A DNA stretch of 6,192 nucleotides from Alistipes sp. (GTDB lineage Bacteria > Bacteroidota > Bacteroidia > Bacteroidales > Rikenellaceae), in assembly GCA_029065825.1 (NCBI GenBank), contig JAIEHQ010000108.1, positions 1 through 6,192 of the forward strand, in the 5' to 3' direction. Both the position numbers and the translations under genes were made by a program. The notes beneath the pieces were generated by a model, which was not told where the DNA came from, did no database searches, and worked only from the letters and a program-made list of their open reading frames with translations. The stretch's first letter is position 1; every line of letters begins with the position of its first letter. Positions 1-5,559 of the stretch are shown one piece after another.

Positions 1-501
1 AAGACCCGGCCGCAAGCCGCGACGGAGCGGTCGATCTTCGCCGGCGGATGCGTCTGTGGCGTGGAGTACATGCTGGGACGGCAGGAGGGAGTGCTGTCCA
101 CCCGCCCGGGATATATCGGCGGCAGGACGGAGCGGCCGACCTACGCGGAGGTGTGCGGCCACCGCACGGGACATGCCGAGGCGGTCGAGGTAACGTTCGA
201 CCCCGCGAAAGTCTCCTACGAAACCCTCGCCCGGCTCTTCTTCGAGATCCACGACCCCACGCAGGCCGACGGCCAGGGACCCGATCTGGGCGACCAGTAC
301 CGCTCCGGGATCTTCTATACGACCCCCGAACAGAAGGAGGTGGCCGAACGCCTGATCGACACCCTGCGCCGGCGCGGCTACGACGTAGTGACCGAAGTGA
401 CTCCCGCCGGAACATTCTGGCCGGCAGAAGAGTATCATCGCGACTACTACCTGCGCCGGGGGACGCGGCCCTATTGCCACAGCTACACCAAACGGTTCTG
501 A
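1..501 (+). CDS. msrA: Peptide-methionine (S)-S-oxide reductase MsrA, 5' end cut by window
   Basis: MsrA reduces the S-epimer of methionine sulfoxide in oxidised proteins, with reducing power usually from thioredoxin. The frame is open from base 1, so the true start lies outside the window; the 166 visible residues cover most of a usual MsrA domain. Family hallmarks are FAGGC at visible residues 13-17 (C17 is the expected catalytic cysteine), GYIGG, VCGHRTGHAEAVEVTFDP from about residue 51, DPTQADGQGPDLGDQYRS, the FWPAEEYHRDYY block, and a C-terminal YCH whose C159 is a likely resolving cysteine. The oddity is the active-site motif: GCFWG is the usual form, but here it reads GCVCG, replacing the Phe and Trp that line the substrate methyl pocket and adding C19. 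The GTG at 61 is not a credible start because it falls after the catalytic cysteine. A short-chain dehydrogenase gene follows after 33 bases, probably in the same transcript. The family call is secure; activity is less so. Confidence 0.93.
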   Translation, partial: KTRPQAATERSIFAGGCVCGVEYMLGRQEGVLSTRPGYIGGRTERPTYAEVCGHRTGHAEAVEVTFDPAKVSYETLARLFFEIHDPTQADGQGPDLGDQYRSGIFYTTPEQKEVAERLIDTLRRRGYDVVTEVTPAGTFWPAEEYHRDYYLRRGTRPYCHSYTKRF

Positions 502-534
502 AACACAGATTATTCATCATTAAAAAATTCGATT

Positions 535-1311
535 ATGGAACGATTCTTCGATCTGACGGGAAAGGTGGCTCTGGTTACCGGGGCTTCGAGCGGACTGGGT
601 GCCGATGCCGCACGCGCCTATGCGCGTCATGGGGCTGATGTAGCGCTGCTGGCACGGCGGGAGGAGAAGCTGCGTGCCGTGGCCGCCGAAATCGCGGAGA
701 CGGGGCGGCGCGTGCTGACCATCGGCTGCGATGTGACAGACGAGGAGCAGGTGCGCCGGGCGGTCGAACGGGTCGTCGCGGAGTTCGGCCGCATCGACAT
801 TCTGCTCAACAACGCGGGAGTCGCCGTGCGCGGCACCGTCGAGGAGCTGTCGGCCGAGGAGTGGAAGCGGGGCATGGATACCAATGTCGAGGGAATCTTC
901 CTCATGTCGAAATACGTGGTTCCCCACATGCGGGCGCGCCGCTACGGCAGGATCGTCAATGTCTCCTCCGTGAACGCCTTCATCGCCGACAAGCACCCCG
1001 CGCTGGCCCGCCACGTCTATAACGCCTCGAAAGCGGGTGTACTGGGGCTGACGCGCGGCATGGCCGCCTCCTACGGTGTGGACGGCATTACGGTCAATGC
1101 CGTCTGTCCGGGACTTTTCGAGAGCGAGATGACCGAGGGGACCCTTTTCAAGAACGAGGAGTTCATGCGCATGTACAATCTGGTCAATCCGATGGGCCGC
1201 CCCGGCCGTCGCGGCGAGCTGAACGGGACGATCCTCTACTTCTCGTCCGACGCTTCGAGCTACGTGACGGGGCAGTACCTCACGGTCGATGGCGGAGGTG
1301 GCATCGTATAG
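535..1311 (+). CDS. Short-chain dehydrogenase/reductase (classical SDR), substrate unknown
   Basis: This is a cytoplasmic NAD(P)-dependent oxidoreductase of 258 residues, the normal length for a classical SDR. The Rossmann glycine motif TGASSGLG is at residues 15-22, D66 sits in the CDVTD adenine-pocket segment, NNAG is at 92-95, and the catalytic set is N117, S145, Y162 and K166 (YNASK). R41-R42 at the end of the second beta strand suggest NADPH preference, which is inferred. The Ser-to-Tyr spacing is 17 residues against 13 in E. coli FabG, because of a slightly longer loop. The C-terminus VDGGGGIV is like FabG and gluconate 5-dehydrogenase. I cannot tell from sequence whether the substrate is a sugar acid, an acyl thioester or a steroid. 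The ATG start follows an A/T-rich leader without a Shine-Dalgarno motif. It probably shares a transcript with msrA, and a strong terminator lies 24 bases past the stop. Confidence 0.95.
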   Translation: MERFFDLTGKVALVTGASSGLGADAARAYARHGADVALLARREEKLRAVAAEIAETGRRVLTIGCDVTDEEQVRRAVERVVAEFGRIDILLNNAGVAVRGTVEELSAEEWKRGMDTNVEGIFLMSKYVVPHMRARRYGRIVNVSSVNAFIADKHPALARHVYNASKAGVLGLTRGMAASYGVDGITVNAVCPGLFESEMTEGTLFKNEEFMRMYNLVNPMGRPGRRGELNGTILYFSSDASSYVTGQYLTVDGGGGIV

Positions 1312-1334
1312 TCCTCAGAAGAATTTACTATCAG

Positions 1335-1366
1335 AAAGATACGGATCAGACGATCCGTATCTTTTT
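1335..1366 (+). terminator. Intrinsic terminator after the SDR gene
   Basis: A perfect 13-bp stem (AAAGATACGGATC at 1335-1347, GATCCGTATCTTT at 1352-1364) has a four-base AGAC loop and ends in a T tract. It ends the msrA-SDR transcript and separates it from the next unit. Confidence 0.93.
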
Positions 1367-1394
1367 AATTTACAGAATATTGGGAATTATACTC

Positions 1395-1416
1395 AAAATT
1401 TCTCGGACGAAATTTT
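1395..1416. repeat. AT-rich inverted repeat overlapping a promoter -33 box
   Basis: AAAATTTC at 1395-1402 and GAAATTTT at 1409-1416 are perfect 8-bp arms around a six-base spacer. The right arm overlaps the -33 TTTG of the promoter for the secreted-protein gene. Such a dyad could be an operator, but no regulator gene is nearby, so the function is inference only. Confidence 0.5.
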
Positions 1417-1443
1417 GGAGGGGGGGGGAATTCACTATATTTG
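1414..1443 (+). promoter_or_regulatory. Bacteroidetes-type promoter for the secreted-protein gene
   Basis: TTTG at 1414-1417 and TATATTTG at 1436-1443 match the -33 and -7 elements read by the Bacteroidetes primary sigma factor (TTTG, about 19 bases, TAnnTTTG). The spacer is 18 bases and contains nine consecutive G. Transcription would start near 1450, giving a leader of about 115 bases. Confidence 0.7.
1420..1428. repeat. Homopolymer run of nine G in the promoter spacer
   Basis: G9 lies between the -33 and -7 elements of the predicted promoter. G runs of this length can gain or lose bases by strand slippage. One extra G would bring the spacer from 18 to the consensus 19 bases, so length changes could tune or switch expression. 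A sequencing error in the run length is also possible. Confidence 0.8.
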
Positions 1444-1462
1444 TCTGTCCGCCGTCAGCATC

Positions 1463-1509
1463 GCGTCTGCCGGAAGTCGAAGCGAAAGGCCGGCGATCTG
1501 CGGCAGCGC
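1463..1509 (+). other. Possible hairpin in the 5' leader of the secreted-protein gene
   Basis: CTGCCG at 1467-1472 pairs with CGGCAG at 1501-1506, and GCG at 1463-1465 pairs with CGC at 1507-1509 across a one-base bulge. A competing helix pairs GCCGG at 1469-1473 with CCGGC at 1490-1494. It matches no riboswitch class I recognise and could be chance in GC-rich sequence. Confidence 0.25.
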
Positions 1510-1563
1510 CAGAGGTCCCCGAAAATCTTACAGAGTAGGGAAACATAAAAACAGATCGAAACC

Positions 1564-2139
1564 ATGAAAAAAATTCTCCTCATGCTGGTCGCACTGGGAA
1601 TCTGCACCGGCGTTTGCGCAAGCATCCCCGAACCCGAATTCTCGGGCGAGGTCCTGGCTGTCCGGACGGACGGAACGACCGAAAAACTGGAAAAAAACAA
1701 CGTCAAGATCAAGACGGGAGCGGGAGTATATGTCGCGGGCTTCGCCGTGAACAAGATGAAGACGAAGATCGTTGTCAATGGAGGCCAGGCGCAGGTACGA
1801 TTCGCAGAGGACGAGCCGGTAACGCTGGTGGTGCGCGCCGTGGACAACCGGACCGATCCGATGTCGATCGTGCGGGTCTTCAAGATGAAAAACAACAAGA
1901 AGCAGCGGTCGGCCGTGATCTCGGCGGTCGGCAGTTTCTCGGCCACCTCCAACGACATGGACTACCTGCCGTTTTCGGCCAAGAAACATGGCGAAAGCTC
2001 CTATCTGCTGACCTTCGACCGTCCCGAGCCGGGCGAATACGGAGTCATCATCAGCAACCCGAACAATGTGGACGAGAAGATGGTAATCGTTTCGACGTTC
2101 GGCATCGGCGCTGCGGCCGAAGAACCGTGCGGAGAGTAG
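1564..2139 (+). CDS. Small secreted protein of unknown function
   Basis: I do not recognise a named family for this 191-residue protein. Residues 1-19 form a clear signal peptide: KK, then a hydrophobic core ILLMLVALGICTGV, then VCA before S20, which suits signal peptidase I. Neither C14 nor C18 sits in a good lipobox, so a lipoprotein is unlikely and a periplasmic or exported location is expected. The mature part has alternating hydrophobic and charged residues (VKIKTGAGVYVAGF, TKIVVNGG, VTLVVRAVD, GEYGVIISNP), suggesting a beta-rich fold, with a basic stretch KMKNNKKQR at about 107-115 in its middle. The GEYGVII-NP segment near residues 157-166 recalls the final strand of small beta-sandwich domains in Bacteroidetes surface proteins, but this is only resemblance. 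The start is the first ATG after an A-rich leader. It has its own promoter and terminator, so it is transcribed alone. Confidence 0.85.
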   Translation: MKKILLMLVALGICTGVCASIPEPEFSGEVLAVRTDGTTEKLEKNNVKIKTGAGVYVAGFAVNKMKTKIVVNGGQAQVRFAEDEPVTLVVRAVDNRTDPMSIVRVFKMKNNKKQRSAVISAVGSFSATSNDMDYLPFSAKKHGESSYLLTFDRPEPGEYGVIISNPNNVDEKMVIVSTFGIGAAAEEPCGE

Positions 2140-2163
2140 GGCCGAGCACTTTCCATGACTTTC

Positions 2164-2197
2164 ATCGCCTCTTTGTCGCATCGGACAAGGAGGCGAT
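2164..2197 (+). terminator. Terminator hairpin between convergent genes
   Basis: ATCGCCTCTTTGTC at 2164-2177 pairs with GACAAGGAGGCGAT at 2184-2197, a 14-bp stem with one G-U pair and a six-base loop. Only a short T run (2197-2199) follows on the plus strand. It lies 24 bases after the secreted-protein stop and beyond the 3' end of the minus-strand glycosylase gene, so it may serve both. The rest of 2198-2253 shows nothing further. Confidence 0.65.
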
Positions 2198-2253
2198 TTC
2201 CGTTCTGAGGCCACCGCTTTCCGGTCGCAGGGCTTGCCCCATGAGGGCGGCAA

Positions 2254-2844
2254 TCACAACATGCCGCAGGCCTCGAACATGCGCCGGTAATAGCCGGCCT
2301 TCCACTCCACCGGCTTGGGATAGGCCCGCGAGGAGGAGGGCATGCGGTAGAGACGCATGAGGCGGCCGGCGAAACGGAACTCCGTGCAGCCTCCGACCGC
2401 AGGCTGTTCGCAGCCGGTAAGTCTTACGACGATCTCGGTGGCTTTCTGTCCTGTGGTCGCGATTGCACGGCATGCGGGGACCGACTCCAGCAGCCGGGCC
2501 AGATCGACCTCGCGGACGACCTGCAGGAAATTATCCGAGGCGTTGTTCTTCAGGCGCACCACCTCTTCGGCCGTGTCGTAGAGCGCCAGCCCGCGTGCAG
2601 CGCAGAACGCCTCGATGCGCTCCCGGTCGAAGCGGCGGCCGTCGTCCGAGAGAAAATGGTTCCTGTCGCCGAAAAAGACGGTGCCGACGATCCGCCACAT
2701 GTCGTTCTGGAGGTTGGGGTAGAAGAACTCCATCGACCAGCGCACGCGCTGCGGGGGAAAGCTGCCGAGCATCAACAGCTTCGCTCCGGCGGGCAGAAAG
2801 GGTTTCAGGGGGTGCAGTTCGCTTGTCATGGGATCGTTATTCAT
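2254..2844 (-). CDS. Uracil-DNA glycosylase superfamily protein
   Basis: At 196 residues this fits the compact uracil-DNA glycosylase fold, whose members flip out and excise deaminated or mismatched bases in base excision repair. The first active-site segment is LMLGSFPP at residues 24-31, followed by EFFYPNLQNDMWRI at 39-52, a pattern of the branch often labelled mismatch-specific or hypoxanthine/uracil glycosylase. The second segment is RMPSSSRA at 167-174, the leucine-loop-like P-S-S/T-S motif, followed by a W-K--YYR helix. No cluster of four cysteines suggests an iron-sulfur site. Which base it removes cannot be read from sequence. Its ATG overlaps the stop of the upstream helicase by eight bases (ATGAATAA), implying translational coupling; a second ATG at 2829 would remove the overlap and is less favoured. 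Confidence 0.85.
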   Translation of the reverse strand: MNNDPMTSELHPLKPFLPAGAKLLMLGSFPPQRVRWSMEFFYPNLQNDMWRIVGTVFFGDRNHFLSDDGRRFDRERIEAFCAARGLALYDTAEEVVRLKNNASDNFLQVVREVDLARLLESVPACRAIATTGQKATEIVVRLTGCEQPAVGGCTEFRFAGRLMRLYRMPSSSRAYPKPVEWKAGYYRRMFEACGML

Positions 2845-4252
2845 AAAAACGCTCGTCGAAATTGACCAGATACAACTTTTCGGAAGCGCGCGTCACGGCC
2901 GTGTAGAGCCAGCGCAGCATGTCGCGCGTCATCTCCTCGTCGCCGAACAGGCAGCGATCGACGAAGACGGCGCGCCACTGGCCGCCCTGCGCCTTGTGGC
3001 AGGTTACCGCATAGGCGAACTTGACCTGCACGGCGTTGAAGTGGGGATTCTCCCGAATCTCCTTGAAGCGTTTGATCTTGCTCTTGATGTCGAGGTAGTC
3101 CTTCTCCACCTCGTAAAAGAGCCGGCTGCTCTCCTCGCGCGTCAGCGAGGGGGACTCCGAAGCGATGGTGTCGAGCAGGATCTTGCACTCCAGCTCGGTA
3201 TCGCCGTAGTCGGCGAACGAGAGCACGGCCGTGGCGAAGCGGAAGCCGTAGAACTCCTCGAACCGTTTCAGGCGGCGCAGCCGCGCGATGTCGCCGTTGG
3301 CCAGGAAGTTCATCGGACAATCCTCCGTCCGCTCCGTGAAATGGTAGTTGTTCTTGACCACCATCAGCATGTCGCCGCTCTCGATCTCCTCCTCGGCGCA
3401 CAGCACATGGCGGCGGATTCCGTCGTTGTAGCGGTTCGCCCGCTTGTTCGAGCGCGTGATGACGATCGTCTCGTCGCGGCCGTAGCGGTCGTAGCACTCC
3501 TGCAGCTTTTCCAGAAATTCGCCCCCCTCGACCGCCTCGATATCGGGAAAATCCATCCGGAAGCGGGGGACCTCATGCAGCCCCCGCTCCAGCATGCAGC
3601 GTATCAGCGTCGCGTTGAAGAGGATGCCCGACTCGGCCTGCTGGCGGACCACCTCGTCCAGCGTGGCATGCTCGACCCGGCCGTACACCGAAAGCTCCCG
3701 GGGGTCGAGCGCCGGCGAATGGTCCGTTCCGACGGGCGGCAGCTGCGCGTCGTCGCCGACCAGAATCAGCCGGCATCCCTTGCCGCCGCGCACGTAGGCG
3801 ACCAGATCGTCAAGCAGGGAGCCGCTGCCGAAGATCGCCCCGTCGGAGGAGCCGTTGGCGAGCATCGAGGCCTCGTCCACGATGAAGACCGCCCCGCGCT
3901 CCTGGTTGATGTTGAGCGAGAATTTCGACTCGTAGTCGGCGCAGGTCCGCTGGCGGTAGATGCGCTTGTGGATCGTCTGAGCCGGTTTCCCCGCATAGCG
4001 GGAGAGCACTTTGGCCGCCCGTCCCGTCGGGGCGAGCAGCACCGACCTGATGCCGCACTCTCCGAGTGCGCCGACCAGCGCGGCGATCAGCGTCGTCTTG
4101 CCCGTACCGGCATATCCGTTCAGCACGAAAATCGTCTCGGGGTCGCTTTCCGAAAGGTATGCGGACAACGCTTCGATGATTTTTTTTTGGCCAGAAGTTG
4201 CTCGGAAGCAAATTTTACCGTAAATTTGGGTCGCAATATGACTCTTCAACAT
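2837..4252 (-). CDS. RecD/Pif1-type SF1 DNA helicase (compact, AAA_30 + UvrD_C_2 layout)
   Basis: This is an ATP-dependent 5'-3' type DNA helicase of 471 residues, cytoplasmic, probably acting in DNA repair or replication-fork processing. Motifs in order are Q-motif-like GQKK at 21-24, Walker A GYAGTGKTT at 46-54, Ia LAPTGRAA at 73-80, Walker B IVDEASM at 124-130, III GDDAQLPPVG at 166-175, IV-like VITRSNKRANRYN at 264-276, V VTCHKAQGGQW at 416-426, and VI LYTAVTRASEKLYLV at 449-463. It lacks the long N-terminal extension of RecD2 and the RecBCD partner genes are not in the window, so it resembles the stand-alone RecD-like helicases common in Bacteroidetes. The ATG start is favoured because residues 1-20 look like the usual N-terminus of these proteins and a promoter lies just upstream. 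An A9 run encodes Q22-K23-K24. The glycosylase gene overlaps its 3' end. Confidence 0.93.
   Translation of the reverse strand: MLKSHIATQIYGKICFRATSGQKKIIEALSAYLSESDPETIFVLNGYAGTGKTTLIAALVGALGECGIRSVLLAPTGRAAKVLSRYAGKPAQTIHKRIYRQRTCADYESKFSLNINQERGAVFIVDEASMLANGSSDGAIFGSGSLLDDLVAYVRGGKGCRLILVGDDAQLPPVGTDHSPALDPRELSVYGRVEHATLDEVVRQQAESGILFNATLIRCMLERGLHEVPRFRMDFPDIEAVEGGEFLEKLQECYDRYGRDETIVITRSNKRANRYNDGIRRHVLCAEEEIESGDMLMVVKNNYHFTERTEDCPMNFLANGDIARLRRLKRFEEFYGFRFATAVLSFADYGDTELECKILLDTIASESPSLTREESSRLFYEVEKDYLDIKSKIKRFKEIRENPHFNAVQVKFAYAVTCHKAQGGQWRAVFVDRCLFGDEEMTRDMLRWLYTAVTRASEKLYLVNFDERFYE
4197..4228 (+). promoter_or_regulatory. Possible promoter for the membrane protein-DUF3822-rsmD unit
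   Basis: TAAATTTG at 4221-4228 fits the -7 consensus. GTTG at 4197-4200, 20 bases upstream, is a partial -33. It sits inside the first codons of the divergent helicase gene, giving a leader of about 88 bases. A weaker alternative -7, TGAATTTG at 4287-4294, lacks a -33. Confidence 0.4.
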
Positions 4253-4297
4253 GTTTTTCTAAAAACGGCGGAAACTATTGCACCGATGAATTTGATA

Positions 4298-4328
4298 CAA
4301 ATTTAATAGAAATAACCAAACAATGAAA
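4298..4328 (-). promoter_or_regulatory. Promoter for the helicase-glycosylase unit
   Basis: Read on the minus strand, TTTC (4328-4325), 19 bases and TAAATTTG (4305-4298) match the Bacteroidetes -33/-7 pattern with one mismatch and exact spacing. Transcription would begin near 4291, leaving a leader of about 40 bases. The -33 box overlaps the start codon of the divergent membrane-protein gene. Confidence 0.6.
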
Positions 4329-4964
4329 AAAATTATCCAGATCGTACTTGCGCTAGTTGTCGTATTTTTGGCATACGTCATCTACAAACAGATTTCGACT
4401 CCCATCTTCTTCGCCAAGGAGAAAGCGGCCCGGGAAGCCAAGGTCATCGACCGCATCAAGGACATCCGTACCGCCGAGCGCAGCTTCAAGTCGAAATACA
4501 ACCGGTTTACCGGCGATTTCGATTCGCTCATCAACTTCGTGCTGAACGAGCAGCTGGAGTTCGAGCGCAAGATCGTCGATGAGGACGACTCCGTGGCGAT
4601 GGCCCAGCTGAAGAAGAGCGGCCGCAAGAACAGCGAAAAGGTTATGGTAAACGTCATCGACACGATCTTCTCGCCCAAGAAACTCACGGTCGAGGAGGTG
4701 CGCGAGCTGCGCTACGTTCCTTTCACGGACAACCGGACCGAGTTCGAACTGGAGGCAGGCATGATCACGACCGAATCGAAAGTGGTCATTCCGGTAGTGG
4801 AGTGCCGCATACCTTATAGAATGTTCCTCGACACGGTGCGTTTCCGTCAGGAGGTCATCAATCTGATCGACGACCAGGAGAACAACTTCGACAACTACGG
4901 AGGCATCAAGTTCGGCTCGATGGAGAAGGGTAACAATGAAGCGGGCAACTGGGGTGACGAGTAG
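4323..4964 (+). CDS. Single-pass membrane protein with pilin-like N-terminus, function unknown
   Basis: This 213-residue protein has one hydrophobic segment at residues 4-20 after MKK, then Y21-K22 and no signal-peptidase site, so it is most likely an N-terminally anchored protein with a periplasmic body. Residues 31-60 form a charged amphipathic helix (KEKAAREAKVIDRIKDIRTAERSFKSKY) leading into RFTGDFDSLINFV. A hydrophobic helix continued by a charged helix and a K/R-Y-N/G-R-F/Y motif is the layout of pseudopilins such as GspG, although no prepilin peptidase G-F/E site is present. The rest is mixed, with beta-like runs at 151-160 and an acidic, Asn/Gly-rich tail. I know no named function. 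Its end overlaps the DUF3822 gene by 29 bases, so the two are likely co-translated and may work together. The ATG follows an A/T-rich leader typical of the phylum. Confidence 0.85.
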   Translation: MKKIIQIVLALVVVFLAYVIYKQISTPIFFAKEKAAREAKVIDRIKDIRTAERSFKSKYNRFTGDFDSLINFVLNEQLEFERKIVDEDDSVAMAQLKKSGRKNSEKVMVNVIDTIFSPKKLTVEEVRELRYVPFTDNRTEFELEAGMITTESKVVIPVVECRIPYRMFLDTVRFRQEVINLIDDQENNFDNYGGIKFGSMEKGNNEAGNWGDE

Positions 4965-5559
4965 TTCTGCCGCAACTTGCGATGTGTCCATCCGGCTTAT
5001 GCTGGATGGACACTCTTTTTCCGAGGAGCAGCTCGAGGCGCTCCCCCGCACTGCGCGGCGGGTGGAGGTCGTCGTGCTTACGGCGAAGACGATGCTCGTG
5101 CCCCGGGAGCTGTTCGCCGAGGAGGAGGCCGCTGAGATCATGCGGCTGAACGGTATGGAGCCGATGCCGGAGGAGACGATTCTGCGGGCCGGGGAGCCGC
5201 AGGGGGAGGCGGTCGCGCTGATGGCGGTCGATCGGGAGAGCATTGAGAGGCTCCGTGCTGCTGCGAAGGGGAGAAGCCTTCGATGGAACACGCCCTTGCT
5301 TTATGCTCCGGAAGACGGGGCATCGCTGCTCTGGATGCGGCGCGAGGAGAATCTGGTCTATATGAAATGTTGGAGCGATCGCCTGCTGTTGGCGGAGGTG
5401 CTTGTCGTGCCGACGGCCGAGGATCTGCTCTTCTTTGTGACGGAATTTCTGCGGGAGGCGGATTTTCTGCCGAAGCGTATCCGGATCGAAGGGCCGGGCG
5501 CGCAGCAGGACGGGCGGCTTTTGCGGGAATATTTCAAACAAGTCATCGTATGCGAATAA
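4936..5559 (+). CDS. DUF3822 family protein
   Basis: This 207-residue cytoplasmic protein matches the DUF3822 pattern as I know it: an N-terminal SIRLMLDGHSFS strand-turn at residues 18-29, a KTMLVPRELF segment at 51-60 followed by an acidic helix and a short L-N-M run, and later strand-rich segments ending in RIEGPG and a helix near the C-terminus. It is somewhat shorter than the usual roughly 250 residues. From memory, a structural-genomics model of a Bacteroides member shows an actin-like ATPase fold; I see no classical phosphate-binding signature, so ATP binding is doubtful. The position directly before rsmD is common in Bacteroidetes. The start at 4936 is inside the preceding gene, and its stop overlaps the rsmD start by ten bases, so translation is probably coupled on both sides. 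Codons 17-26 form one stem of a terminator-like hairpin described separately. Confidence 0.8.
   Translation: MKRATGVTSSSAATCDVSIRLMLDGHSFSEEQLEALPRTARRVEVVVLTAKTMLVPRELFAEEEAAEIMRLNGMEPMPEETILRAGEPQGEAVALMAVDRESIERLRAAAKGRSLRWNTPLLYAPEDGASLLWMRREENLVYMKCWSDRLLLAEVLVVPTAEDLLFFVTEFLREADFLPKRIRIEGPGAQQDGRLLREYFKQVIVCE
4984..5020 (+). terminator. Terminator-like hairpin inside the DUF3822 coding region
   Basis: GTGTCCATCC at 4984-4993 pairs perfectly with GGATGGACAC at 5004-5013. The stem extends inward by a G-U and two G-C pairs to a TTAT loop at 4997-5000, and TC plus five T follow (5014-5020). It looks like an intrinsic terminator yet lies 20 bases after the upstream stop and 48 bases inside the DUF3822 frame. 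Ribosomes translating DUF3822 would melt it, so it may act as an attenuator; it may also be a by-product of the conserved SIRL-LDGHS coding. Confidence 0.5.

Noticed and set aside
48..638. A 196-codon plus-strand frame over msrA and the SDR start
   Set aside because: It is an Arg/Pro/Gly-rich shadow frame spanning two clearly recognised genes.
1289..1567. A 92-codon plus-strand frame across the intergenic region
   Set aside because: It overlaps the SDR tail, passes through the terminator and promoter, and has no conserved features.
1614..2360. A 248-codon plus-strand frame over the secreted protein
   Set aside because: It is out of frame with the signal-peptide-bearing gene, starts inside it, runs through the terminator hairpin, and is Arg/Gly-rich without motifs.
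2828..4306. A 492-codon open frame on the plus strand opposite the helicase
   Set aside because: It is the antisense of a gene with a complete set of SF1 helicase motifs; its translation is low-complexity, rich in Arg, Ala, Val and Leu, with no domain I recognise, as expected from GC-rich codon bias.
4353..5291. A 312-codon open frame on the minus strand opposite the membrane protein and DUF3822
   Set aside because: It crosses two coupled plus-strand genes, shows no known motif and has Ser/Arg/Val-rich shadow composition.
5283..5549. N-terminal extension of RsmD by 89 residues
   Set aside because: The family begins at MRIISG, and the extension lies wholly within the DUF3822 gene with no recognisable domain.
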